Assembly: GCA_017618135.1 (NCBI GenBank)
Contig: JAFZUV010000005.1
Span: 1 to 33,071 of the forward strand
Length of the DNA stretch: 33,071 bases
Direction: 5' to 3'
Origin: Clostridia bacterium
GTDB lineage: Bacteria > Bacillota > Clostridia > Oscillospirales > Acutalibacteraceae
Position numbers and translations under genes: made by a program. This document shows positions 23,376-30,873 of this stretch, piece after piece. Under the pieces are notes generated by a model. That model saw only the letters and a program-made list of their open reading frames with translations, did not search any database and was not told the DNA's origin. Each line of letters begins with the position of its first letter. The first letter of the stretch is position 1.

Positions 23376-23990
23376 TCACCTCGAATAAAGTGTCGTTTTA
23401 ATCTTTTCAATATATGTTTCTTTGCTCTTTCTAAAATCATCTAGAGCATCTGTAAATCTATTTGATTCAGTTTCAATGTTGTCTATATTATCATTACAGT
23501 AGTTTATGTACTGACTCCTAAAATCTTTAAAAGTTTTTTCAATTTCTTGAAGATAGCAGTTTATTTCAAGCAGTTGCTTATGCCTACCCCATAGCGCGCT
23601 TATTCGTGAAAACACATTATTGGATTCAAAAAAAGTTGCTTGAGCAAAAGAACATTTTAATACATCATCAATGAGATTTATTCTGAGCTCTTTATTTTCA
23701 ACTTGTTCATTGCTTCCTATGTTCACCATATCATTGAATCTCTCAATAGATTGTATAAGCGAATATACAAGAATCGCATTTTTATGAACAAATCTACGCT
23801 TTTCAATATTTAAGCTAATTACACTAGTTAAAAGTGCGACAATTAGTCCAGAAAACACACCGATTAAACAATCTGTAAGATATTCTCTTCTTAGAAACGA
23901 TTCATTTGGTATATGATTGAACATACAAACAACAAAAATGATTATAGTTGATACTAATAATAAACAGTTTAATAATTTGCGGCTACTCAT
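23376..23990 (-). CDS. Two-helix membrane protein with coiled coil inside the RM-like operon
   Basis: A 204-aa protein. Two hydrophobic helices (about residues 6-24, and 38-60 with LTDCLIGVFSGLIVALLTSVISL) are followed by a long charged helical region, probably a coiled coil facing the cytoplasm. I cannot assign a family. ATG 23990 follows AAGGGG; an in-frame TTG at 24023 has no ribosome site. It lies 5 bp before the helicase gene and 40 bp after the yjcQ-like gene on the same strand. The DNA is much more A/T-rich than the helicase gene, so it may have been inserted. A membrane protein is an odd member of a restriction operon and may add an abortive or anchoring function. Confidence 0.75.
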   Translation of the reverse strand: MSSRKLLNCLLLVSTIIIFVVCMFNHIPNESFLRREYLTDCLIGVFSGLIVALLTSVISLNIEKRRFVHKNAILVYSLIQSIERFNDMVNIGSNEQVENKELRINLIDDVLKCSFAQATFFESNNVFSRISALWGRHKQLLEINCYLQEIEKTFKDFRSQYINYCNDNIDNIETESNRFTDALDDFRKSKETYIEKIKTTLYSR

Positions 23991-24030
23991 TTGTTTTACC
24001 CCTTCAAAAAAAATATTAACCAAATAATTC

Positions 24031-24330
24031 TTATTTAATAATTTTAATCCAATCCTTTATTTCTCTATACAGTTTTAATGCAACTGAATTGTTTTTTAAA
24101 AAATCAATACCCGCTTTTGTAATAGTTACATTATCCAAAAAACCTGTTATGTATTTGTTTCCTCGACCGCCACGTGAAAACTTAGCCCCTTTAATATAAC
24201 CGGCATCTTGCGCCATATCGACAACTTTGCAGAACTCATTTTTTTCTATTCCATAATCTTGCGCTTTTGGAATATTGCCTTTTTCAATTTCCTTTAATAT
24301 GCTTAACATAAGCTTTAAGTCTTTATTCAT
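24031..24330 (-). CDS. YjcQ-like winged-helix small protein
   Basis: A 99-aa protein resembling the YjcQ family: MNKDLKLMLSILKEIEKGNIPKAQDYGIEKNEF, then GYIKGAKFSRG and a C-terminal ITKAGIDFLKNNS wing. This layout is a winged helix, so DNA binding is likely. ATG 24330 was chosen because GGAGG lies 9 bases upstream; the ATG at 24339 falls directly after that site. Its start overlaps the end of the methylase gene by 8 bp, so it is coupled to it. YjcQ-type genes are common in phages and islands. Here it may regulate the operon or contribute to target recognition. Confidence 0.75.
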   Translation of the reverse strand: MNKDLKLMLSILKEIEKGNIPKAQDYGIEKNEFCKVVDMAQDAGYIKGAKFSRGGRGNKYITGFLDNVTITKAGIDFLKNNSVALKLYREIKDWIKIIK

Positions 24331-25879
24331 TTGTATCATCCTCCATAGGTTTTATCATTGATTCTATAAAATCAATTTCTTCTTGCGTTAAGTTGTATTT
24401 TTTGTAGAGTTCTTCATCTGTCCAAGGTTTGGAAAAGTCTTGCATTGGCACAAGTTTGTAAACTTTTTTATATGCATTCTGTGTGCTTTTCAATAAGCTA
24501 ACCAAGAATCTAAAAAAGCGCGTTCTCATATATGACATTTCATTATTGGCCGTTTCTTTATCATCATAATAACCAGCCATTATATATGTCATATTACAAA
24601 CTGTATTTGGCAATCCCAAAAACGGTTTTCCTATGATATAATAAGGATAGTTCCCCCTTTCTCCATATGCCTTGCTTATTAAAACCTTGTATTTGTCGAT
24701 TGCATCCGTATTCTCTTTAACATTTCTTTTACTTGTATACTGTATGCCGTCTTTTAACCAACCATAATAATACACACCCACGTCACCTGATGTTTTATCA
24801 GCATGATAATTTTTAAACATTTTTACAGTGTTGTTTTCTTTGTAATTTAGGCCAAACGGGTCGGCGGCTGTAACTATGTTTTCAAAGCTTTCCTCTTTAA
24901 ATGACATAACTTTATTAATGATTGATACTGCCTTGTTCTCTCGAATAAACGTTTCTATACCTTCTTCTAATAGAGGACGATTTGCTTTGTTAATTGCTCC
25001 GTTTTGGTGATTGACGACCAAACATTTTTCAAATTTTTTGTTTTCATACAGAAAGTAGCATATACCGCCAGAAATATCCACCCCAGGGAAGCATTCAGTT
25101 GAGTCCATATAAATATGAATAGTGGATATTTTATTACATGAAAGCATATTTGATCTAAAGTTATCCAAACCAAACCCCCCATTTAGCCATCTTGCCGGAA
25201 TTATCATTGACAAATACCTTGGGTTAAGTTTTATTGCTCTCTCAACAAATTTGTTATATATAGGAACCGCTTGCGATTCTACGCTTCCCGCTGTTTGAAG
25301 CTGATACGGTGGGTTTCCTATAATTACATCAAATTTCATATTAAAAATCTCCTCGGGGTTTTTAGTATGTATAAGCTCGTAGGCGTGGGTTTCAAGACCT
25401 TCTTCACGGTCATACTCGCCGGCGGAAGCGCCGCAGAAAACGCATCTGCCGTTTTTGAAGGTGTGATTCACCCTTTTATATCGGATATTGCCTTCACCGT
25501 TTTCAAAATGCGATACGGAATATTTGCTGTTCGGGTATTTTGAGCAATAAACACTGCGGCGGGAAAGCAGACTTGTAAGCTCGGTTATAGCGATACCGTA
25601 AAGCTGATTATGGTATATATGGTCGAGCCGCTTTTGCAAATCGGGGATTTTATCGGCAAGGCCTTCTATCAATCGCTTTGCTATTTCACGCAGAAAAACG
25701 CCGCTTTTGCAGGCAGGGTCTAAAAACTTGGTATCGGGGCTTTTGAACAATTCCTGCGGTAATAAATCAAGCATATTATTTACGATTTCAGGCGGTGTAA
25801 AAACCTCGTCATTTGAAAGATTTGCCAGGCAACTTAACACGTCGGGGTTATAAATATTAGTAAACAATGAATCACTCAT
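24323..25879 (-). CDS. N6-adenine DNA methyltransferase, catalytic subunit with NPPY
   Basis: A 518-aa Eco57I/TaqI-like adenine methylase. It shows EVFTP (25-29), motif I FLDPACKSGVFL (52-63, with Lys where Gly is usual), CVFC (146-149, half of a possible zinc site) and motif IV GNPPYQLQ (188-195). The later part is the likely target recognition region. It methylates adenine to mark self DNA. ATG 25879 overlaps the end of the upstream methylase-like gene by 8 bp. Base composition changes inside the gene: by my hand counts about 46% GC at 25381-25680 against about 34% at 24941-25300. That suggests the specificity half was exchanged. Confidence 0.9.
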   Translation of the reverse strand: MSDSLFTNIYNPDVLSCLANLSNDEVFTPPEIVNNMLDLLPQELFKSPDTKFLDPACKSGVFLREIAKRLIEGLADKIPDLQKRLDHIYHNQLYGIAITELTSLLSRRSVYCSKYPNSKYSVSHFENGEGNIRYKRVNHTFKNGRCVFCGASAGEYDREEGLETHAYELIHTKNPEEIFNMKFDVIIGNPPYQLQTAGSVESQAVPIYNKFVERAIKLNPRYLSMIIPARWLNGGFGLDNFRSNMLSCNKISTIHIYMDSTECFPGVDISGGICYFLYENKKFEKCLVVNHQNGAINKANRPLLEEGIETFIRENKAVSIINKVMSFKEESFENIVTAADPFGLNYKENNTVKMFKNYHADKTSGDVGVYYYGWLKDGIQYTSKRNVKENTDAIDKYKVLISKAYGERGNYPYYIIGKPFLGLPNTVCNMTYIMAGYYDDKETANNEMSYMRTRFFRFLVSLLKSTQNAYKKVYKLVPMQDFSKPWTDEELYKKYNLTQEEIDFIESMIKPMEDDTNE

Positions 25880-26573
25880 TTTCCCATATCCTCCTATAAT
25901 CTATCGGTTTATATTCTTTTATCGGCTTCGGGATATATGCCTTTGTAGCGGCGTCATAATCCCAAAACTCTGAGCTGTCCGCCGAATCGGCAAAAAGCGA
26001 AAACTGCATAGCATTATCCTCGTTTTCACGCAGCAGAACATCAAGCCGGAAATCACGGCGTTTTACAAGACTTCCCGAAACAAAAGACCACTCGCAAAAA
26101 GTTATATATTGGTATGTGTCATTACCCTGTTCGTCTACCTGCATTAAACTTAAAGCGTTACCGCAAAGAATGTTTTTTTGTAGTAAATAGCGGATGGATT
26201 TTCTCATATCTTCGTTTTGCTCTGCTTTGCAGACAGCTTTATATTCCTTCTCCCAAATCCCATATAGCCGCTCGCGACATTCAGCGGCGTTATCGGCGAG
26301 CAGTTCAACGCCGTAAATACTCGAAACCGCCAAAAAGGTGTATTTTTCATAATCGGGGATATACTTTTTATAAAGGCGTTTGCAAACGGCAAGCTTGCGG
26401 CTTAAAATCTCGGCTAAAAAATTGCCGTTGCCGCATGCCGGCTCTAAAAAGCGGCTGTCAATACGCTCGCATTCGTCCTTTACAAGGTCGCACATCGCTT
26501 TTACTTCGCGTTCGGCGGTAAATACCTCGCCGTGATCCGCAACTCTTTTTTTGGATTTAACCTGATTTGTCAC
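25872..26573 (-). CDS. DNA methylase-like subunit with motif I but no NPPY
   Basis: A 233-aa protein, first gene of the operon. It has GEVFT (15-19) and a good SAM-binding motif I, FLEPACGNGNFL (42-53), then a GVELLADNAAECRERL helix as in N6 methylases. It lacks NPPY/DPPY and ends at PIDYRRIWENE. So it may be a non-catalytic partner, or the first half of a split enzyme. GTG 26573 is set by GAGGAA six bases upstream and an in-frame TAA directly before. The left inverted repeat (26585-26615) lies 12 bp upstream. No promoter is visible between that repeat and the recombinase terminator. Confidence 0.88.
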   Translation of the reverse strand: MTNQVKSKKRVADHGEVFTAEREVKAMCDLVKDECERIDSRFLEPACGNGNFLAEILSRKLAVCKRLYKKYIPDYEKYTFLAVSSIYGVELLADNAAECRERLYGIWEKEYKAVCKAEQNEDMRKSIRYLLQKNILCGNALSLMQVDEQGNDTYQYITFCEWSFVSGSLVKRRDFRLDVLLRENEDNAMQFSLFADSADSSEFWDYDAATKAYIPKPIKEYKPIDYRRIWENE

Positions 26574-26584
26574 TTATTCCTCAT

Positions 26585-26615
26585 TTCTTCGCAGAACAAT
26601 CTCTTCTGCGAAGAA
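26585..26615 (+). repeat. Left inverted repeat of the invertible cassette
   Basis: Perfect 12-bp arms TTCTTCGCAGAA and TTCTGCGAAGAA around the 7-bp spacer CAATCTC. The inner 25 bp (26588-26612) are the exact reverse complement of 28122-28146, spacer included. The two-arm, 7-bp spacer form fits a tyrosine-recombinase crossover site. It lies between the restriction operon start and the recombinase terminator. Confidence 0.85.
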
Positions 26616-26625
26616 AAATAAAAAA

Positions 26626-26659
26626 TCCCGATCAGTAGAGACTTTTCTACTGGTCGGGA
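26626..26659. terminator. Bidirectional terminator after the recombinase gene
   Basis: A 14-bp stem (arms 26626-26639 and 26646-26659) with one G-U wobble and a 6-nt loop. On the minus strand it is followed by ATTTTTTATTTTT, and on the plus strand by CCATTTTTTT. It should stop recombinase transcripts from entering the methylase operon. Confidence 0.9.
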
Positions 26660-26674
26660 CCATTTTTTTGACGG

Positions 26675-27748
26675 CTAAAAATTAGATGCCGCTTTTAATA
26701 AATTCATATTTTTCTGTTTTTGCTCTAATGATGAATGAACATATTTATCAAGCGTAATTTTTACGGAAGCATGTCCTAATATCTCAGAAAGAGATTTAAT
26801 TTCAAATCCTGCTTCAACACATCTTGTTGCAAAGGTATGTCTTAATGTGTGAAAGGTTGCACCCTCTATATCGCAAAGGGATAAATATTTGCTAAATTTT
26901 TGTTGCATTAATCGGGGTTCAACCGGAGTTCCGTTTCTTGTTTTCAAAACAAACCCCACACCCTCATTTTGACTAATGATAGCTTCAAGAAATGCCGGAA
27001 CCGGTATTTTTCTGATTGATGAATTCGTTTTTGGCTCTTCAAGTATTATTTTACTGCCATTTATCGTGCTGATGCGGTGCATAGTTTTATTTATAGATAT
27101 TATTCCTTCATTAATATCTCTCCATTTTAATGCGCAAAGTTCGCCGATTCTAACGCCGGTATATAATGCAAAAAGAACTCCGAATTTATAAATATCAATA
27201 TCATTCATTAAATAGTGCTCAAGTATTTGCTGTTCCGATTTTGAAAGAACACGCATTTCAGTTTTCGGTTCTTTTATCATTTTATACTTGGGTTTAATAA
27301 TACCGTATTCATTTTCTGCAAAAGAAAGCATTTCACCTAAAACAACAAGTATTTCATTAACGGTACTTGGCGATAAGTGTTCAAGCTTTTTAGCTGCCAA
27401 TTCGTTTATTTTCTGACTTGTAATTTGTTTTACAAGAAATATGCCTAAAAGAGGTATTATGTGATTATTTACGATTCCGCTATATTTCTGAAAGGTTAAA
27501 ACCTTAACAGATTTTTCAATAGACTTTAACCAAGAAACAGACAACTGTGAAACAGTTATATTGCATTTTCTGTTGTTTTCATTATTCTTATTTGATAAAT
27601 AAAATTGCTGTTTATCTTTAACCTCAAGATAACTTTTGGCATAAACCGAGCCATACTTCTTTTTGCCGCTTGGGAGTATTTCTTTTACATATCGCGCTTC
27701 CCATCTTCCGTCTTTTCTTTTATAAATATTTGCACCTCTTTTTGGCAT
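26675..27748 (-). CDS. Tyrosine recombinase/integrase
   Basis: A 357-aa phage-type integrase. An N-terminal arm-type region (KRGANIYKRKDGRWEARYV) is followed by a SAM-like core-binding domain (about 70-150). The catalytic domain shows TGVRIGELCALKW (Arg), HTLRHTFATR (His-x-x-Arg), LGHASVKITLDKYVHSS (His, then the Tyr nucleophile) and a beta-hairpin Lys. All catalytic residues appear present. It could excise a Tn916-like element, but here it is bracketed by inverted copies of a recombinase-type site, so DNA inversion is the likelier local reaction. ATG 27748 has AAAGGAG 9 bases upstream; the TTG at 27757 is less suitable. Confidence 0.93.
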   Translation of the reverse strand: MPKRGANIYKRKDGRWEARYVKEILPSGKKKYGSVYAKSYLEVKDKQQFYLSNKNNENNRKCNITVSQLSVSWLKSIEKSVKVLTFQKYSGIVNNHIIPLLGIFLVKQITSQKINELAAKKLEHLSPSTVNEILVVLGEMLSFAENEYGIIKPKYKMIKEPKTEMRVLSKSEQQILEHYLMNDIDIYKFGVLFALYTGVRIGELCALKWRDINEGIISINKTMHRISTINGSKIILEEPKTNSSIRKIPVPAFLEAIISQNEGVGFVLKTRNGTPVEPRLMQQKFSKYLSLCDIEGATFHTLRHTFATRCVEAGFEIKSLSEILGHASVKITLDKYVHSSLEQKQKNMNLLKAASNF

Positions 27749-27884
27749 TGCACTCAACTCCTTTCAACTATTTTACCTGACAAGAAAAATGACGGCAAAA
27801 AACTTCAAATTTTTTAAGTAAAGAGATTATTTTGGGACAGTGATATGTTTATAATGTAAAAAAACAGGTTAGGAGGATTGTTTT

Positions 27885-28058
27885 ATGTTTGGAATATTTG
27901 GCGATTTGTTTGACTTTAATCACAACGGAAAACTTGAGCCGACAGAGCAGGCAATGGAATTTGCGCTACTTCAAACAATTATTGATGAAGACGCAGAAAA
28001 AGACGATACCTTAACTCTTGAAGATATTGATGATTTTGATTTGTTGGATGATGAGTAA
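27885..28058 (+). CDS. Small acidic EF-hand-like protein inside the cassette
   Basis: A 57-aa frame. Its N-terminus MFGIFGDLFDFNHNGKL contains a textbook EF-hand loop at residues 10-21 (D-x-N-x-N-G-x-L-x-x-x-E), and the C-terminal half is very acidic (LTLEDIDDFDLLDDE). One calcium-binding loop is plausible. Similar tiny proteins occur in gut Clostridia, but I know no function. ATG 27885 follows AGGAGGA, and a TATAAT lies at 27850-27855. It runs opposite to the recombinase gene. It may only be a neighbour, or it may modulate the recombinase or act as a DNA mimic because of its charge. Confidence 0.75.
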   Translation: MFGIFGDLFDFNHNGKLEPTEQAMEFALLQTIIDEDAEKDDTLTLEDIDDFDLLDDE

Positions 28059-28066
28059 TTAAAACA

Positions 28067-28095
28067 TTTACATATATTCCTGATTATGATATAAT
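28067..28095 (+). promoter_or_regulatory. Outward-facing promoter next to the right inverted repeat
   Basis: -35 TTTACA (28067-28072), exactly 17 bp, perfect -10 TATAAT (28090-28095) with an extended -10 TG at 28087-28088. It is one of the best promoters in the window. It fires to the right, through the right inverted repeat 25 bp further on. In the present orientation that repeat is followed by CTTTTTAC and would act as a terminator. After inversion the promoter would face the methylase operon with no T-tract after the repeat. Confidence 0.8.
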
Positions 28096-28120
28096 ACTAA
28101 AAAATATATTGTATAATCGC

Positions 28121-28147
28121 GTTCGCAGAAGAGATTGTTCTGCGAAC
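28121..28147 (+). repeat. Right inverted repeat of the invertible cassette
   Basis: Perfect 10-bp arms GTTCGCAGAA and TTCTGCGAAC around the spacer GAGATTG. The inner 25 bp match the left repeat exactly in inverted orientation. The CTTTTTAC after it (outside the repeat) makes the hairpin look like an intrinsic terminator for transcripts coming from the cassette. Confidence 0.85.
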
Positions 28148-28149
28148 TT

Positions 28150-28179
28150 TTTACATTATTACGCTTTTTATGTTAAAAT
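28150..28179 (+). promoter_or_regulatory. Promoter of the HTH gene, outside the cassette
   Basis: -35 TTTACA (28150-28155), 18-bp spacer, -10 TAAAAT (28174-28179) with extended TG. It starts just after the right repeat, so the genes to the right do not strictly depend on cassette orientation. Confidence 0.6.
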
Positions 28180-28262
28180 AGAAATGTGCGATTTTGAACA
28201 GTCCCACGAAACGGACATTGCCTATGGTAAAATTTAGACATCAAGCATGAAAGGGTGATTAT

Positions 28263-29162
28263 ATGGCGGATAAAATCGTATTAACAGACGAGCAGAAAAA
28301 AGAAGTTGTAAATGCATTTAAGACAAATGATTTTACGGCGAAGGTTCCGCTTAAAAGAAAACGCAATATTGTAGGCGAAAACGTAAAAGTGTTTTTGAAA
28401 GCAAAAAAGTTTTTCGGCGAATACTGGCTTGGCAACCTCCGTCCTCTCGGTGTTAAAAGACCCGCAAAAAACTTTTCAATAAATCATCCCGTTAATTTTC
28501 TTGAAAATGCAGATGCAGAATACATCGCCGAAAATGTTATGAACATCTATTCTGATCCGCAAAAGCTTAACGAAGCAATCGACACTATGTTCGTTATGTA
28601 TAAAGAGCCGATTGAAAAAGGGCTTATCGGATATGCAGGTCAACTCGGTAAAGATGTTGACGATTTGACAGACGAGGAAATAATGTATGTCGTAGAAAAG
28701 GTTGCTGAAGTTGCAAGCGAAGTAGGGACAAACGTTATTATGCAAGGTCAGCAGGTGCCGGAGCTTTTCGGTATTTCGGCAAAAATACCTCAGCATGAAG
28801 ATTTTTCAGACAAACTGTCGACCGACAAAATTAACTTTTACAAGAAATGGACTCACTCCGATACCAAACTCGGTGCGCCGCTCCTTTTCTGCGAGTTATC
28901 GGAAGACGAGGCAACAGATATTGAGGGCGCCAAAAATTACTTTGGAAGCAATCCCGGTATGGAAATAAAATATAATTTTTTCCGTGATGAATATGCAAAG
29001 ACATTAGACGGAATTGACAAAGAAATCTATTATTTATCTGAACAGGGATATAAACAAAAAGAAATTGCTAAAAAACTCGGATATAAAAATCACTCTGCCG
29101 TTTCAAAGCGGATGAAAAAGATGAACTCAAACTTTCAAGAATTCTTAGGTTTCAAGCAATAA
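28263..29162 (+). CDS. Protein with C-terminal helix-turn-helix, function unknown
   Basis: A 299-aa protein I cannot place in a family. The last 45 residues form a clear HTH resembling sigma region 4 or resolvase types: EIYYLSEQGYKQKEIAKKLGYKNHSAVSKRMKKM. The middle (about 90-160) is acidic and helical. ATG 28263 follows AAAGGGTGAT. It has its own promoter at 28150-28179. It is the first plus-strand gene outside the invertible cassette and lies upstream of the HNH nuclease gene (gap 238 bp). A regulatory role for the neighbouring elements is possible. Confidence 0.75.
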   Translation: MADKIVLTDEQKKEVVNAFKTNDFTAKVPLKRKRNIVGENVKVFLKAKKFFGEYWLGNLRPLGVKRPAKNFSINHPVNFLENADAEYIAENVMNIYSDPQKLNEAIDTMFVMYKEPIEKGLIGYAGQLGKDVDDLTDEEIMYVVEKVAEVASEVGTNVIMQGQQVPELFGISAKIPQHEDFSDKLSTDKINFYKKWTHSDTKLGAPLLFCELSEDEATDIEGAKNYFGSNPGMEIKYNFFRDEYAKTLDGIDKEIYYLSEQGYKQKEIAKKLGYKNHSAVSKRMKKMNSNFQEFLGFKQ

Positions 29163-29400
29163 TTCTTGATTTTTCAAATAATATCATTACAATAGTTTTA
29201 AGAATTATTAAACGAAATCACTATGGAAAACTTGGAAAAGTTAAACGAATAAGACACAATAATCTTGCAAATTTAAGAACCAAAACATATACAGAATACA
29301 CTAAACATCGTTTAACAATTATTATAAGAGATGCTTTAAAAACTTAAAAATTAAGATTTACCAAATGCTTAATAATGAAATATTACAAGGGGAAATTGCA
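29163..29400 (+). other. A/T-rich spacer between the HTH and HNH genes
   Basis: This 238-bp gap has no credible ORF or strong hairpin. A weak promoter-like pair, TTGCAA with 17 bp to TATACA, lies near 29266-29294 and could serve the HNH gene. Confidence 0.35.
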
Positions 29401-30729
29401 ATGGCATTAATCGGCAGTCCAGAATGGTTTTTTTCACAAGGCCAAACAAGAGAAATGAAAGAATTACAGGAATGGATCGAAGGATTGAGAGTAGATTTTC
29501 TTGAGCTATTCTCACCGGAAAAACTATCTCAAATGAATGGTGAAGAATTATTGGAAAATGTCTTTGGTAACGGTAATAAGTCGATGTGTCAAATTCTTAC
29601 TGATGACAATAATTACCGAAATTTTGGTGCACCAGGCAAATACAAATATCTCTTTATTGTTTACAAGAATAATGAGGCAACAAGCTGGACAATTAAAAAC
29701 GGAGGACAAAGATCGGTTGATGTTGCTAGATCAGAAGCAAAAATCCATGCGCAAGAAGTTATAAACAATCTATTAAAATGTGTTGAAATAATAAAGGACC
29801 AATCACCTTTATCTACCATAGAGAATTATTATGAATTAGACCGCAAACTATCATCAGTTTATTTCTATACTTATCCTTGGGTATTAAAATATTTTCAGAT
29901 GGTTTTTCCGCAATATTTTCCAGGAATGTATGCCGATGACACAATAAAAAGGGCACTCAAAATTATTGGACTACCATATCACGGAAATCAAAATCGTTTG
30001 ATCAATGCCGGTGAAATATCTTTATTTATAAGAAAATGTAAACTAAACAACATTATTTTTAACAAAGTATATGCGAATAAGTGGGGATGGGAAGATAAAG
30101 AAAAAGTATTGCCTTGTCAAAATGCTGAATTCAACATGAAAGACAGAACAGAGAGTTCTCCCGTTGATACAAGATTCTATAAATTTTCTAAAAACGAAAA
30201 GTCATTTATATCTGTAGTGACCGAAGAAAAAGTCAAAAAAACGGATTTTGATGAGTTTGAAGAAGCAAAATACATAAAAGAAATATCAGAAATAGAATTT
30301 GATGATAATTATTGCCCCGAAATATATACACCTATCCCGGAGGATGCACCTCAGGTCATTGAAACCAAGTCCTCAAAAACATATCCTCGCGACATTGAAA
30401 AGTCAAAATATGCACTGGCACGAGCCAGCCATAAATGCGAGTTTAGTAGTGATCACTGGACTTTCACTCGAAGAACAGATAATCTACCATATACAGAAGC
30501 ACATCATCTAATACCAATGTCACAACAGTGTCTTTTTGAATATAGTCTTGATGTGCCTGCAAATATAATTTCTCTTTGCAGTACATGTCACAATTCAATA
30601 CATTACGGAACAGATTTTGAGCGCAAAGTTGTTTTATATGAACTTTTCAATCAAAGAAAAAACGAATTAGAAGGTGCCGGAATATATATTGATTGGTCCG
30701 CATTATTAAAAATGTATGGTATTTCTTAG
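29401..30729 (+). CDS. HNH endonuclease with restriction-like N-terminal region
   Basis: A 442-aa protein. The C-terminal 100 residues form an HNH nuclease: C346, YTEAHHLIPMSQQ (about 364-376), LDVPANIISLCSTCHNSIHYG (about 383-403). The first zinc-type pair seems reduced to a single Cys (CEFS). The N-terminal 240 residues (LFIVYKNNEATSWTIKNGG; YPWVLKYFQMVFPQYFPGMY) recall the sensor parts of McrB-like or other modification-dependent restriction proteins, so a type IV-like nuclease is plausible. ATG 29401 follows AAGGGG; the ATG at 29365 has no ribosome site. The gene is strongly A/T-rich. Confidence 0.8.
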   Translation: MALIGSPEWFFSQGQTREMKELQEWIEGLRVDFLELFSPEKLSQMNGEELLENVFGNGNKSMCQILTDDNNYRNFGAPGKYKYLFIVYKNNEATSWTIKNGGQRSVDVARSEAKIHAQEVINNLLKCVEIIKDQSPLSTIENYYELDRKLSSVYFYTYPWVLKYFQMVFPQYFPGMYADDTIKRALKIIGLPYHGNQNRLINAGEISLFIRKCKLNNIIFNKVYANKWGWEDKEKVLPCQNAEFNMKDRTESSPVDTRFYKFSKNEKSFISVVTEEKVKKTDFDEFEEAKYIKEISEIEFDDNYCPEIYTPIPEDAPQVIETKSSKTYPRDIEKSKYALARASHKCEFSSDHWTFTRRTDNLPYTEAHHLIPMSQQCLFEYSLDVPANIISLCSTCHNSIHYGTDFERKVVLYELFNQRKNELEGAGIYIDWSALLKMYGIS

Positions 30730-30850
30730 TTACTTACTAATGCAATATTATAATAGAAAAGCCTGAATTGCATAGGGGCATTAACTATAAGTGTGCAAAA
30801 CATACGGATTGAGAAAATATTGAAAAATGAATACTGCTACCAAAAATTTT

Positions 30851-30873
30851 GCCGGCTCACTGCCGGCTTTTTT
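30851..30873 (+). terminator. Terminator after the HNH gene region
   Basis: GCCGGC (30851-30856) and GCCGGC (30862-30867) pair around TCACT, followed by a run of six T. It lies 120 bp beyond the HNH stop. The ORFs that cross it are unlikely to be genes. Confidence 0.8.

Larger units (their letters stand above)
26585..28147. mobile_element. Predicted recombinase-containing invertible promoter cassette
   Basis: About 1.5 kb bounded by inverted copies of a 25-bp site. Inside, from left, lie the recombinase terminator, the tyrosine recombinase gene (-), a small EF-hand-like gene (+) and an outward-facing promoter (28067-28095, +). Inversion would exchange the two flanks. The promoter would then point leftwards into the methylase operon, about 27 bp from the repeat and about 65 bp from the GTG. 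In the orientation given, the operon has no visible promoter. This is inferred from sequence layout; inversion itself is not shown. Confidence 0.7.

Noticed and set aside
26585-28147. The 25-bp repeats as attL/attR of an integrated element
   Set aside because: Integration products are direct repeats. Here the asymmetric 7-bp spacers are reverse complements, so recombination would invert and not excise.
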